DNA of 64,000 nt from Martelella lutilitoris (GCF_016598595.1 NZ_CP066786.1:3926001-3990000); one strand, 5' to 3'. Positions 28,045-36,721 are shown, counted from the first letter of the stretch. A program made the numbers and translations. Notes: generated by a model from the letters alone, not told the origin.

Positions 28045-28713
28045 GTGGCGAGAAGCGGCAAGACGACGATAACAAGGGCAAGGCGGGGCGTGCGCGACGC
28101 GGAGGCCTCGCGCGCCGCAATCCTCCAGGCCGCGCTCGATGAATTTTCGTCCGTCGGCTATGACGGCGCGCGCGTCGACCGGATCGCCGCCGAGGCGGGG
28201 CTTTCGAAGCCGCTGCTCTACGACTATTTCGGCGACAAGGACGAGCTCTACAAGGCGGCGCTGCGGGAGGCCTATGTGCAGATCCGCGCCGGCGAGGAAA
28301 AACTCGCCCTCGACGCGCTTTCGCCGGAAGAGGCGGTCGCCGCGCTCGTGATGTTCACAATGACCCATTTCCGCACCCGACCCTGGTTCATCACCATGCT
28401 GAACACAGAGAACCTGCGGCACGGCTCTTCCGTCAGTGCCATCGGAGACCGGCGCGAAATCCAGTCGAAGCTTCTGGTCAAGCTTTCGGACGTGCTCGAG
28501 CGCGGTTGGGAGGACGGCGTCTTCAAGCGCCGCGCCAAGCCGCTCGAGGTCTATATCATGATCGCCTCGCTCTGCTATTTTCCGGTGTCCAACCGTTTCA
28601 CGCTTGCCGAGGTCTTCGGTTTCGACACCAGCGAGCAGGGACTCAACGCTCACGCCAGACGCGCCACCGAGGCCGTGGTCGGCTGGCTGAGGCAAAAAGG
28701 GGAGGAGGCATGA
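28045..28713 (+). CDS. TetR-family transcriptional regulator
   Basis: A 222-residue repressor with a GTG start preceded by AGGGAG. The DNA-binding domain (about 18-65) includes AILQAALDEFSSVGYDGA and LSKPLLYDYFGDKDELY. The C-terminal domain resembles TetR_C regulators of rhizobial catabolic genes. Being inside the cluster, it probably represses the promoter at 21385, where a 24-bp palindrome is present, and is released by a pathway compound. Its stop overlaps the start of a 27-codon frame (ATGA). Confidence 0.88.
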   Translation: MARSGKTTITRARRGVRDAEASRAAILQAALDEFSSVGYDGARVDRIAAEAGLSKPLLYDYFGDKDELYKAALREAYVQIRAGEEKLALDALSPEEAVAALVMFTMTHFRTRPWFITMLNTENLRHGSSVSAIGDRREIQSKLLVKLSDVLERGWEDGVFKRRAKPLEVYIMIASLCYFPVSNRFTLAEVFGFDTSEQGLNAHARRATEAVVGWLRQKGEEA

Positions 28714-28793
28714 AGCCTCTTGCCGTCGCCACAGCTAGGGCCAGCGCACCGTTCGCCAAAGCCCGTCATGGCGCGCTCGGGAGAGGCGGATGA
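28710..28793 (+). CDS. Possible 27-residue coupling ORF between tetR and the enolase-family gene
   Basis: The frame starts within the tetR stop (ATGA) and ends within the next start (ATGA), with GGGGAGGAG before its ATG. The peptide is MKPLAVATARASAPFAKARH plus seven more residues, and matches nothing I recognise. Double coupling suggests it is translated, if only to carry ribosomes to the next gene. It could also be chance. Confidence 0.35.
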   Translation: MKPLAVATARASAPFAKARHGALGRGG

Positions 28794-30148
28794 CGGACGC
28801 GCCGCGGCTTGAGGTCAACGCCGTCTCTTTCGCCACGCGGCGGGTCCGCTTCCGCCTGCCATTTCATTTCGGCAATAGCGTCGTCACCGAGACGGAAGAG
28901 GGCGTTGTCTCGCTGACGATCACCGTCGGCGGCAAACGGGCGGAAGGGCGCTCCGCCCAGCTTCTCGTGCCACGCTGGTTCGACAAGCGCGCCGTCCGCA
29001 GCAATGACGAGACAGTCGCGGATCTGCGCCTGTCGCTGGAGATTGCCTGCCGGCTGGCCGAGACCATTTCAGGGGAAACGATCGGCGAAGCGACAACCCG
29101 CCTGCGCGCCGGCACTGAAGCGGCGATGCCCGCCGGCACGCCGCGCCTTGCCGCCCATTTCGGCCCCGCCCTTGTCGAAATGGCGTTGATCGACGCGCTG
29201 TGCTTTGCCTTCGGCCTGAACTTCACCCAGGCTGCACGGGCCGATCTCTTCGGCGTGGCGGCCATGACGGCGCCCGATATCGCGCCGCAGACAATCACAG
29301 CGACGCTCGCCCGCATCGCCCCGCTGCCGGCGATCACGCCGCGCCAGACCATCGGTTTCGACGCTCCTTTGACGGCGGAGGCGGTGACCACGGACATGCC
29401 CGAAGACAGCCGTCCGGTCAGTCTTGAAGCGATCATCCGCGCCACCGGCATCCGCGCCTTCAAGATCAAGCTCAAGGGCGACCCGGACGCCGATATCGAC
29501 AGGCTTTCGGCGATTGCCCGGATCGTGGGCGCCATGGACGGTTTGCGCGTGACGCTTGATGCCAACGAACAATACTCCGCTGCGCGGTTCGCCGGCTTTC
29601 TCGACCGGCTTGTTGCCGACGAGGCGCTGTCTTCCTTCCGCGAGGCGATTGCCTTCATCGAACAGCCTTTCGACCGGGAGGAAGCGCTTGCACAGGACAT
29701 CACGCCGGAGATCGGACGTTTCCCGCTGATCATCGATGAAAGCGACGATCATGATGGGGCCTTTGCGAGCGCGCTGGAACGCGGCTGGTCGGGAACATCG
29801 ATCAAATCCTGCAAGGGCGTTCTGCGCGCGCTTCTCAACTTCTGCCGCGTGCAGGCAGCCCGCGCCGAGGGCAGACGGGTCTTCATTTCGGCGGAAGACC
29901 TGACATGCCAGCCTGGCCTCTGCTGGCAGCAGGACACCCTGGTGGCGGCCACCCTGGGCCTCGCCGATGTCGAGCGTAACGGCCATCATTTCGCAGGCGG
30001 AATGCAGGGATGCGACGATCTGCAGAAGGCGCGTCTTCTTGCCGCCCATCCGGACATCTATACGAAGCAGAACAGCCAGATCGGCCTCAGGATCATCGAC
30101 GGGACGATCGCGGTCGGCTCGCTCTTCGTCCCGGGATTCGGCCGTTAG
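28790..30148 (+). CDS. Enolase-superfamily enzyme (MLE/mandelate racemase-like), unknown specificity
   Basis: A 452-residue enzyme with the superfamily active-site order: KIKLKG near residue 226 (K-x-K acid/base), TLDANEQY (first metal Asp), FIEQPFDR (second Glu), IIDESDD (third acid) and SIKSCKG (second base Lys). The Lys pairing suits the muconate-lactonising/dipeptide-epimerase group. It is longer than the usual 370-400 residues, with extra sequence around 150-210. It likely dehydrates or epimerises an acid, consistent with an acid-type TctABC importer. The stop TAG is the edge of a dispersed repeat. Confidence 0.83.
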   Translation: MTDAPRLEVNAVSFATRRVRFRLPFHFGNSVVTETEEGVVSLTITVGGKRAEGRSAQLLVPRWFDKRAVRSNDETVADLRLSLEIACRLAETISGETIGEATTRLRAGTEAAMPAGTPRLAAHFGPALVEMALIDALCFAFGLNFTQAARADLFGVAAMTAPDIAPQTITATLARIAPLPAITPRQTIGFDAPLTAEAVTTDMPEDSRPVSLEAIIRATGIRAFKIKLKGDPDADIDRLSAIARIVGAMDGLRVTLDANEQYSAARFAGFLDRLVADEALSSFREAIAFIEQPFDREEALAQDITPEIGRFPLIIDESDDHDGAFASALERGWSGTSIKSCKGVLRALLNFCRVQAARAEGRRVFISAEDLTCQPGLCWQQDTLVAATLGLADVERNGHHFAGGMQGCDDLQKARLLAAHPDIYTKQNSQIGLRIIDGTIAVGSLFVPGFGR

Positions 30149-30213
30149 TGCGCCCTGCGTCCATTCGAACGCACAAAGGACGCTAACCTGTTGAAACCAC
30201 GCATCGTGCTTTC
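30146..30213. repeat. Dispersed palindromic repeat, copy 3 (partial)
   Basis: TAGTGCGCCCTGCGTCCATT and CGCATCGTGCTTTC align with the copy at 10836-10945, but the inner GAAAATC hairpin is missing, so it is truncated. Its first three bases are the stop of the enolase-family gene. Confidence 0.65.
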
Positions 30214-30336
30214 TCTTGCAGCCGCGGCCGCCTTCGGCGAACGACCGGCGCGACGCCCTCGCCCGCCATCTGCCCACATTTAAGGCATACAAAACGAGCC
30301 TTGCATTTTTTGCATAGGGGCATTGCTTTTGCCCCA

Positions 30337-30366
30337 CTGCCTCATTGCAAAGCCACCGCGTATATA
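30337..30366 (+). promoter_or_regulatory. Candidate promoter for the DUF1127-sRNA unit
   Basis: TATATA (30361-30366) is a good -10 about 45 bp before the ATG. CTGCCT at 30337-30342 is a weak -35 with an 18-base spacer. Related units in Rhodobacter use alternative heat-shock sigma factors, so a poor sigma-70 -35 would not be surprising. Confidence 0.3.
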
Positions 30367-30410
30367 GGGATCAACAACAGCGAAGACGAAGCCAACACAG
30401 GAGACCGGAA

Positions 30411-30554
30411 ATGAGCATGACCCGTTCGTTCAACAACTGGCTCAAATACCGCGAGACCGTGACCGAGCTTGGCCGCATGAGCAACCGCGAACTGCACGAC
30501 CTCGGCATCAATCGCGAAGATATCCGCCGCGTTGCCCGCAAGGCCGCGTTCTAA
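30411..30554 (+). CDS. DUF1127 small protein
   Basis: A 47-residue basic protein. WLKYRETVTELGRMSNRELH and DLGINREDIRRVARKAAF form the two conserved blocks of DUF1127 (YjiS-like). In Rhodobacter the homologue CcaF1 is an RNA-binding protein made from the same transcript as CcsR small RNAs. In Agrobacterium, DUF1127 proteins affect RNA turnover and nutrient physiology. The frame extends upstream to 30345, but AGGAGA 7 bases before the ATG at 30411 fixes the start. CCUCCUCC-loop hairpins follow downstream. Confidence 0.9.
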   Translation: MSMTRSFNNWLKYRETVTELGRMSNRELHDLGINREDIRRVARKAAF

Positions 30555-30565
30555 GGAATTGACCC

Positions 30566-30583
30566 GGCCCGCCTGAGCGGGCC
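30566..30583 (+). other. Hairpin just after the DUF1127 gene
   Basis: GGCCCGC, loop CTGA, GCGGGCC. A perfect 7-bp stem 11 bp past the stop, without an immediate T tract. It may be a 3' stabiliser or processing site separating the mRNA from the small RNAs. Confidence 0.6.
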
Positions 30584-30602
30584 GCGGAAAAGTTTTCGGA
30601 GC

Positions 30603-30625
30603 CGCGCCCTCCTCCTCCCAGCGCG
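30603..30625 (+). ncRNA. Cuckoo/CcsR-type small RNA hairpin 1
   Basis: A 5-bp stem (CGCGC with GCGCG) closes a 13-base loop containing CCTCCTCCTCCC. This anti-Shine-Dalgarno loop is the hallmark of cuckoo RNAs, which accompany DUF1127 genes in many alphaproteobacteria. This copy has the weakest stem of the three. Confidence 0.7.
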
Positions 30626-30635
30626 CTTCGATCTG

Positions 30636-30668
30636 GACCGGCGATCCTCCTCCTCCCAATCGCTGGTC
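30636..30668 (+). ncRNA. Cuckoo/CcsR-type small RNA hairpin 2
   Basis: A 10-bp stem (30636-30645 with 30659-30668, one G-T pair) and a 13-base loop CCTCCTCCTCCCA. Same loop motif as its neighbours and unrelated stem sequence, the pattern expected for a conserved loop on a variable stem. Confidence 0.8.
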
Positions 30669-30677
30669 ACCATGATG

Positions 30678-30718
30678 ACGCCCACCGGATCCTCCTCCCC
30701 CGGTGGGCGTTTTCTTTT
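30678..30718 (+). ncRNA. Cuckoo/CcsR-type small RNA hairpin 3, doubling as terminator
   Basis: An 11-bp stem (30678-30688 with 30700-30710) and an 11-base loop ATCCTCCTCCC, followed by TTTCTTTT. It serves both as the third CCUCCUCC hairpin and as the intrinsic terminator of the DUF1127 transcript. Confidence 0.85.
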
Positions 30719-30802
30719 GTGCAAACGACCCACGGCGCCGGTATCAGCAGGACCAGGCGGCTCGCGGTCTCGTCAATTGTATCATGACAGGATTCAGACG
30801 GC

Positions 30803-31603
30803 TCAGCGGGCAGGCTTGCCCGATGTGGCCTGGAGGAACTCAACCTCGCGATCCGGCCTGATGATGGCCGCCGTCAGGCGATCGGTGGCATAGGCGCCGG
30901 TGTCGATGGAGATCACGCCATTGGCCATCTGCGGCACCTGAACGATCGTGTGGCCGTGAACGATCCACTTCCCGTCACGGCGCGGCAGCTGGCCGAAGGC
31001 CTGATGCCCCCATGTGAGGTTTCGGGAAGACTGCTCGTCAAGCGGCTTGCGCGGATCGGCGCCGGCATGGACCACGGCCATGTTGCCGCTCGTCCAGACA
31101 AGCGGCATCTCCTTCAGCCAGTCGAGCCGCTCCTCTCCGAGCCGTTCAATCACCGCATCGCGCAGGCGCGGGATGTCTTTCCTGCCGTAGGCGTCCCCGG
31201 TCGGCCCGAAACTGGCGACGGTCTGCAGGCCGCCATAACGCAGCCAGCGCTCGCCATTCTGCAAAGGGTCGTCGAGAAACTCGAGAAACATCTCCTCGTG
31301 ATTGCCCTTGAGGCAGATGACATCGGCACGTTCCTTTTGCCGGGCGAACAGCATGTCCAGAACCTTCGCCGAATGATCTCCGCGATCGACATAATCGCCG
31401 ACATGCACCAGGGGCAGATCGGGCACTGTCCGATCGAGCTTTTCCCAAAGCCGCTCCAGGTTCTCGGCACAGCCATGAATGTCGCCGATCGCGACAAAGG
31501 CGCGGTCCGGCTTCGGCAGGCCGCCGCGAAAGGTCGGCGCCGGCTCCGGGCGCGGTGCGGATTTCGGCTTCGGCGAAGTGAACAGACGGCGCAGCGATTT
31601 CAT
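30803..31603 (-). CDS. Metallophosphoesterase, PPP-type serine/threonine phosphatase-like
   Basis: A 266-residue cytoplasmic phosphatase. Metal-binding motifs in order are GDIHG (about 42), GDYVDRG (about 68), GNHE (about 100), HAGADP (about 175) and HGHT (about 218), the bacterial PrpA/bis-tetraphosphatase-like set. It hydrolyses phosphoesters, either on proteins or on small nucleotides, and the sequence does not decide. It is convergent with the DUF1127-sRNA unit and stands alone. Confidence 0.9.
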   Translation of the reverse strand: MKSLRRLFTSPKPKSAPRPEPAPTFRGGLPKPDRAFVAIGDIHGCAENLERLWEKLDRTVPDLPLVHVGDYVDRGDHSAKVLDMLFARQKERADVICLKGNHEEMFLEFLDDPLQNGERWLRYGGLQTVASFGPTGDAYGRKDIPRLRDAVIERLGEERLDWLKEMPLVWTSGNMAVVHAGADPRKPLDEQSSRNLTWGHQAFGQLPRRDGKWIVHGHTIVQVPQMANGVISIDTGAYATDRLTAAIIRPDREVEFLQATSGKPAR

Positions 31604-31760
31604 CGGCGGAGCAGACCTCTCTTGGATGACAACCGGCCGGGCCCGCGGCCCGATCCGGTGACCCTAACACTAGGGTGAGGCTTGCTTCAGTTCAACATGA
31701 TATACGGCGTCGCAACCGACACTCCGCCAGACACGCCCGAATGGCCCCGGAATGTCCCGC

Positions 31761-32453
31761 CTATTCCGGCTGCCCGTAATAGGCTGTAGCGCCGTGCTTG
31801 CGCAGGAAATGCTTGTCGAGCAGTTCCTGTTCGATCGCCTGCAGGCCCGGATTGAGCTGCATCGACATCAGCGCCATTTCAGCGATGCATTCCACCGCGA
31901 CGGCAACCTCAACGGCCTTGGCCACTGATTTGCCCCAGGTGAAGGGTGCGTGGCGGTTGACGAGCACGCCCGGAAAATCGAGCGGGTTCAGGCCCTTGAA
32001 CCGTTCGAGGATGACATTGCCGGTTTTCCACTCGTAAGCCGACGCGATTTCCTCCGGCGTCATCTTCCGCGTCACCGGAATTTCGCCGTAGAAATAATCG
32101 GCATGGGTGGTGCCGAAATTGGGGATCGGCTTGCCGGCCTGGGCGAAGGCCGTCGCCTTGGTCGAATGGGTGTGGACCACGCCGCCGATGCCCTCGAAGG
32201 CGAGCAGCAGGCAGCGATGCGTCGGCGTGTCGGAGGAGGGCCGCATGTTGCCCTCCACGATCTTTCCGTCGAAATCGACAATCACCATGTTTTCCGGTGA
32301 CAGATCGTCATAATCGACGCCGGAGGGCTTGATGGCGAAAACGCCCTTGTCGCGATCAGCCGCACTTGCATTGCCGAAGGTCAGGTTGATCAGCCCGTGG
32401 CGTGGAAGCGCGAGGTTGGCCTCGTAAGCCTCGCGCCGGATTTCCGTATACAT
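31761..32453 (-). CDS. araD: L-ribulose-5-phosphate 4-epimerase
   Basis: A 230-residue zinc enzyme converting L-ribulose 5-phosphate to D-xylulose 5-phosphate, the last step of the L-arabinose isomerase pathway. NLTFGNASAADRDKG and PSGVDYDDL bind phosphate. GVVHTHSTKATAFAQAG holds two metal His residues (about 95 and 97), and THADYFYGEIP is typical of AraD. Length is the family norm (231). It is the last gene of the operon, 14 bp after araA. Confidence 0.95.
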   Translation of the reverse strand: MYTEIRREAYEANLALPRHGLINLTFGNASAADRDKGVFAIKPSGVDYDDLSPENMVIVDFDGKIVEGNMRPSSDTPTHRCLLLAFEGIGGVVHTHSTKATAFAQAGKPIPNFGTTHADYFYGEIPVTRKMTPEEIASAYEWKTGNVILERFKGLNPLDFPGVLVNRHAPFTWGKSVAKAVEVAVAVECIAEMALMSMQLNPGLQAIEQELLDKHFLRKHGATAYYGQPE

Positions 32454-32467
32454 TGCTTACCCCTTTC

Positions 32468-33976
32468 TCAGGCCTTGATGCCGAGACCGAGATGCCAGTA
32501 GATCTCGTTGTTGCGGAGATCCTGCTTGAAGCGATCGAGCTTGGTATCGCCGTCGATGACCGCAAGTTCGATCCCCGCCATGGTGGCGAAATCGTCCAGC
32601 ATCTCCGTCGTCACGTCATTGCTGTAGGCGGTGTGATGGGCGCCGCCGGCAAGGATCCACGCCGAGAGCGCGGTCTTGAAGTCAGGCTTGCATTCCCACA
32701 CCGCGCGCGCAACCGGCAGGTTTGGCAGATCGGGATGCGGCACCGACGTCACTTCGTTGACCAGCAGGCGGAAACGGTTGCCCATATCCATCAGCGAGGC
32801 ATTCAGCGCCGGACCGAGCTTCGCGTTGAAAACCATGCGCACCGGATCTGCCTTGCCGCCGATGCCGAGCGGGTGGATCTCCACCTTCGGCTTGCCATCG
32901 GCTATCGTCGGGCAGACTTCCAGCATATGCGAGCCGAGCACCTGCTCGTGGCCCGGCGCCATGTGATAGGTATAGTCCTCCATGAACGAGGTCGCCCCGC
33001 TCATGCCGTGGCCCATCACCTTCAGCGCCCTGACCAGCGCCACCGTCTTCCAGTCGCCCTCGCCGGCAAAGCCGTAGCCCGCCGCCATCATCCGCTGGGT
33101 TGCCATGCCCGGCAGCGTTTCCATGCCGTGCAGGTCCTCGAACGTGTCGGTGAAGCCCTTGAAGCCGCCGGCCTCCATGAAGGCCTTGAGGCCGAGCTCC
33201 TGGCGCGCGGCGTTCAGCAGCGCGTCGTGGCGCGCGCCGCCTCGTCTCAGCACATCGACGACATCATACTGGTTCTCGTATTCGGCGGCAAGCGCTGCGA
33301 CGTCATCGTCGGCAAGCGTGTTCATCACGTCGACCAGGTCCATGATACCGTAGCCATTGACGGAAAAACCGAGCTTCATTTCGGCTGCCACCTTGTCGCC
33401 CTCGGTCACCGCAACCTCGCGCATATTGTCGCCGAAGCGGCAGAAGCGGCCGCCCTGCCAGTCGTCCCAGGCGCGCGCGGCGCGCATCCAGGCGTCGATC
33501 CGGGCATGGACATCCGGGTCCGACCAGTGGCCGGAAACCACCTTGCGGCCAAGCCGCATGCGGGTGTGGATGAAGCCCGCCTCGCGGTCGCCGTGGGCCG
33601 ACTGGTTGAGGTTCATGTAATCCATGTCGATCGTATCCCACGGCAGCTCGCGGGCATATTGCGTATGGAAATGCAGGAAGGGCTTGTTGAGCATGGAGAG
33701 CCCGCGGATCCACATTTTCGACGGCGAGAATGTGTGCATCCAGAGAATAAGCCCGCCGCATTCGGGATCGGAATTGGCGCGCACCGCAAGCTCGGCGGCT
33801 TCCGCCGGGCTTTTGACGACGGGTTGCGGCACGATCTCGAGCGGCAGATTGCCATCCTTGGAAAGCGCGTCGGCAATGGCGTTGAACTGAGCGTCGACTT
33901 CCGCCAGCGCTTCGGGTCCGTAAAGGTGCTGCGAGCCGCACACGAACCAGATCTTGAGGGGCTTCAGGCCGATCAT
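32468..33976 (-). CDS. araA: L-arabinose isomerase
   Basis: A 502-residue enzyme converting L-arabinose to L-ribulose. [17 protein letters not shown] opens the protein as in other AraA. The active site includes [18 protein letters not shown], and [12 protein letters not shown] near residue 448 carries the metal-binding His. Length and motifs match the family. It lies between araB (39 bp upstream) and araD. Confidence 0.96.
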   Translation of the reverse strand: MIGLKPLKIWFVCGSQHLYGPEALAEVDAQFNAIADALSKDGNLPLEIVPQPVVKSPAEAAELAVRANSDPECGGLILWMHTFSPSKMWIRGLSMLNKPFLHFHTQYARELPWDTIDMDYMNLNQSAHGDREAGFIHTRMRLGRKVVSGHWSDPDVHARIDAWMRAARAWDDWQGGRFCRFGDNMREVAVTEGDKVAAEMKLGFSVNGYGIMDLVDVMNTLADDDVAALAAEYENQYDVVDVLRRGGARHDALLNAARQELGLKAFMEAGGFKGFTDTFEDLHGMETLPGMATQRMMAAGYGFAGEGDWKTVALVRALKVMGHGMSGATSFMEDYTYHMAPGHEQVLGSHMLEVCPTIADGKPKVEIHPLGIGGKADPVRMVFNAKLGPALNASLMDMGNRFRLLVNEVTSVPHPDLPNLPVARAVWECKPDFKTALSAWILAGGAHHTAYSNDVTTEMLDDFATMAGIELAVIDGDTKLDRFKQDLRNNEIYWHLGLGIKA

Positions 33977-34015
33977 GTTACTTAATCCTTCTGCAATTGG
34001 CGGAACGGGGCGGCC

Positions 34016-35674
34016 TCAGCCGCGCACCTTGTCCCGAATTTCGATCAAATCCTTCATCACCTGCGACATGTCGCTGTCGCGGGTGATGCCGCCGAAACCA
34101 TCGTGAAGCGTGAGATAAAGCCCGTAGAGCTCCTCGTAGATCGCGACGTTTTCGGGAATGGGGTCGTAGCGGATGTCCTTCAGCCCGGTCATCGCGCGCG
34201 TCGTTTCGCCGATATTCTCATGCGATCCGCCAACGGCGGCCGCGGCCACGGCAGCGCCCAGCGCACAGGTCTGGGCCGAGCGCGTGACCAGCATGGTGCG
34301 GTTCATCACATCGGCATAGATCTGCATCAGCATCGGGTTCTTTTCGGCAATGCCTCCGGCGCAGACGACCTTGTCGATCGGCACGCCGAAATCCGTCATC
34401 CGCTCGACGATGGCGCGCGCGCCGAACGCCGTCGCCTCGACAAGAGCGCGATAGATTTCCGCGCGGGTCGAATAGAGCGTCTGGCCGAGGATCAGACCCG
34501 TCAGCCGCTGATCGACGAGGATCGTGCGATTGCCATTGTTCCAGTCAAGCGCAAGAAGGCCGCTCTGGCCAGGTTTCATCGCGGTCGCTTCTTCCGTCAA
34601 TTCACGGTGCAGTTCCGGCCCGCCCTGGCAGACGCGCTCCACCCACCACTTGAAGATGTCGCCGACGGCAGACTGTCCGGCCTCGATGCCGAAAAAGCCC
34701 GGCAGGATGGAGCCTTCGACGATACCGCAGACGCCCGGGATCGTGTCGGATTTGGAGAGATCGACGATCGCGCAGTCGCAGGTCGAGGTGCCGATGACCT
34801 TGACCAGCATGCCCTCCTCGATGCCGCAGCCGATCGAACCCAGATGGTTGTCGAAGGCACCGGTGGCAATGGCGATGCCTTCCGGCAGGCCGAGCTTTTC
34901 CGCCCATTCAGGGCAGAGCGTGCCGGCAGGCACAGAGATATCCTGCGCTGTGTCATAGAGCCGGTCGCGCAGGTCGGCGATGGCCGGATCGAGCTTGCCG
35001 AGAAATTCCTTGTCCGGCAGACCGCCCCATTTGGGGTTGTAGAGCCCCTTGTGGCCGGCGGCGCACACGCCACGTTTGATATCGGCCGGCGCCTTGACGC
35101 CGGCAAGCACGGAAGGAATCCAGTCGGCGAGCTCGACCCAGGAGGCCGCCGCATCAAAGACGGCCCGGTCGACATTGAGGCAGTGCCAGATTTTCGACCA
35201 CCACCATTCCGAGGAATAGGTGTCGCCGACCATGGCGAGGTAGTGCGGCCGCTCGGCCTTGCCGAGCGCGGTGATCTTCTCCGCCTCGCGCCAGCTCGTA
35301 TGGTCTTTCCACAGCCAGCAATGGGCGTTGAGATTGTCGGTGAAACGCGGGTCCATCGCCAGCGCGCCGTTTTTCTCGTCGACCGGAAGCGGGCTGGAGC
35401 CGGTCGAATCCACACCGATCCCGATCACCTTCGCCGCGTCGAAGGCCTCATGCTTCGCCGCTTCGGCGAGCGCGCCGCGCACGCTTTCCTCGAGCCCTTT
35501 CAGATAGTCCGCCGGGCTCTGGCGCGCGAGCAGCGGATCGGACGGGTCCAGCAGAACGCCCTGGTCGCCGCTTGGGTAGTTGTAGACATGGGTTCCGTAT
35601 TCAAAACCGTCGTCGCAGCCCACAACGAGCGCGCGAACCGAATTGGTTCCGTAATCGATTCCGATGGAGAACAT
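34016..35674 (-). CDS. araB: Ribulokinase
   Basis: A 552-residue FGGY-family kinase phosphorylating L-ribulose at C5. MFSIGIDYGTNSVRALVVGC is the N-terminal phosphate loop. GIGVDSTGSSPLPVD and GAFDNHLGSIGCGIEEGM follow, and VVCAGGIAEKNPMLMQIYAD is the C-terminal ATP site. The frame extends upstream, but the ATG at 35674 begins the domain and has ACGAGG upstream. A strong hairpin separates it from the transporter genes. Confidence 0.95.
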   Translation of the reverse strand: MFSIGIDYGTNSVRALVVGCDDGFEYGTHVYNYPSGDQGVLLDPSDPLLARQSPADYLKGLEESVRGALAEAAKHEAFDAAKVIGIGVDSTGSSPLPVDEKNGALAMDPRFTDNLNAHCWLWKDHTSWREAEKITALGKAERPHYLAMVGDTYSSEWWWSKIWHCLNVDRAVFDAAASWVELADWIPSVLAGVKAPADIKRGVCAAGHKGLYNPKWGGLPDKEFLGKLDPAIADLRDRLYDTAQDISVPAGTLCPEWAEKLGLPEGIAIATGAFDNHLGSIGCGIEEGMLVKVIGTSTCDCAIVDLSKSDTIPGVCGIVEGSILPGFFGIEAGQSAVGDIFKWWVERVCQGGPELHRELTEEATAMKPGQSGLLALDWNNGNRTILVDQRLTGLILGQTLYSTRAEIYRALVEATAFGARAIVERMTDFGVPIDKVVCAGGIAEKNPMLMQIYADVMNRTMLVTRSAQTCALGAAVAAAAVGGSHENIGETTRAMTGLKDIRYDPIPENVAIYEELYGLYLTLHDGFGGITRDSDMSQVMKDLIEIRDKVRG

Positions 35675-35703
35675 TGTGTGCCTCGTTCTTATTGTCTCAT
35701 TGT

Positions 35704-35735
35704 GTTGCCGGCGCCGCCTTGTCCGCGCCGGCAAC
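35704..35735 (-). other. Intercistronic hairpin between yjfF-type permease and araB
   Basis: Perfect 11-bp arms (GTTGCCGGCGC and GCGCCGGCAAC) around a 10-base loop, without a T tract. Likely a transcript-stability or attenuation element dividing transport from catabolic genes. Confidence 0.6.
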
Positions 35736-35749
35736 CTTCTCTTGCAGGG

Positions 35750-36721
35750 TCAGGGTGCCGCAGTGCGTTCGACAGTCAGCTTCAGAAGCCCCTTCTGCAG
35801 CACGATGAAGAGCAGAAGCAGGATGCCGATCGCGATCTTGGTCCACCAGCTGGAAAGCGTGCCATCGAAAACGATGTAGGTCTGGATCAGGCCCATGGTC
35901 AACACGCCGAACAGCGTGCCGAAGACATATCCCGCGCCGCCGGTCAGAAGCGTGCCGCCGATGACCACGGTCGCAATCGCCGTCAGCTCGGTGCCCACCG
36001 TCGCCAACGGATAGCCGGACCCGGTATAGATGGCGAAGACGATGCCGGAAAGGCCGGCCATGAAGCCGGAGAAGGCATAGATCAGCACCGTCGTCTGGCC
36101 GATCTTGGAGCCCATCAGCGCTGCCGTCTGCTGGCCGCCGCCGATGGCGAAGACATTGGCGCCGAAACGGGTCTTGTGGGCGACGAAATGGCCGATAACG
36201 AAGGCGATCAGCATGACAATGCCGATCAGCGTCAGCCGCCCCTTGCCCGGCATCAGCCAATAGGCTCCCTGCAGCATGTCAAAGAAAGGGTTGTCGATCG
36301 GCACGGAATCGATCGTCAGCATGTAGGCGACGCCGCGCGCCAGGAACATGCCGGCCAGCGTCACGATGAAAGCCGGCATGCCGAGCGTGTAGATCAGCCA
36401 GCCCATAGCCGCGCCGAAGGCCGTCGTGACCGCCAGAAGCAGGGCAAAGACGACGAGCGGGTGAAGCCCTGTATCGCGCAGGAGCACGGCGATGAACACG
36501 CCGGAAAAAGCGATCACCGAGCCGACCGAAAGATCGATCCCGCCCGACAGGATCACCACCGTCATGCCGACGGCGACGATGCCGAGATAGGCGTTATCGG
36601 TTAGAAGATTACCCGCCACCCGGGTCGACAGCATGAACGGAAACTGGATGTAGCAGATCGCATAGGCCACGATGAAAATGGCGATGGTGGCAAACAGGGG
36701 ATAGAGACGCGGATTTTTCAT
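35750..36721 (-). CDS. yjfF: Sugar ABC transporter permease, YjfF-like
   Basis: A 323-residue permease of the RbsC family with about nine helices. VILSGGIDLSVGSVIAFSGV is the family signature, followed by MPAFIVTLAGMFLARGVAYM. It matches the second permease of E. coli YtfQRT-YjfF. It overlaps the YtfT-like gene by 4 bp. Next to araBAD it most likely serves L-arabinose uptake, as related AraUVWZ systems do. Galactofuranose is the alternative. Confidence 0.88.
   Translation of the reverse strand: MKNPRLYPLFATIAIFIVAYAICYIQFPFMLSTRVAGNLLTDNAYLGIVAVGMTVVILSGGIDLSVGSVIAFSGVFIAVLLRDTGLHPLVVFALLLAVTTAFGAAMGWLIYTLGMPAFIVTLAGMFLARGVAYMLTIDSVPIDNPFFDMLQGAYWLMPGKGRLTLIGIVMLIAFVIGHFVAHKTRFGANVFAIGGGQQTAALMGSKIGQTTVLIYAFSGFMAGLSGIVFAIYTGSGYPLATVGTELTAIATVVIGGTLLTGGAGYVFGTLFGVLTMGLIQTYIVFDGTLSSWWTKIAIGILLLLFIVLQKGLLKLTVERTAAP

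Noticed and set aside
30603..30718. CCTCCTCC units as a short tandem repeat or CRISPR-like array
   Set aside because: Each unit sits in the loop of its own distinct stem. Spacing and stems match the cuckoo RNA pattern, not direct repeats with spacers.
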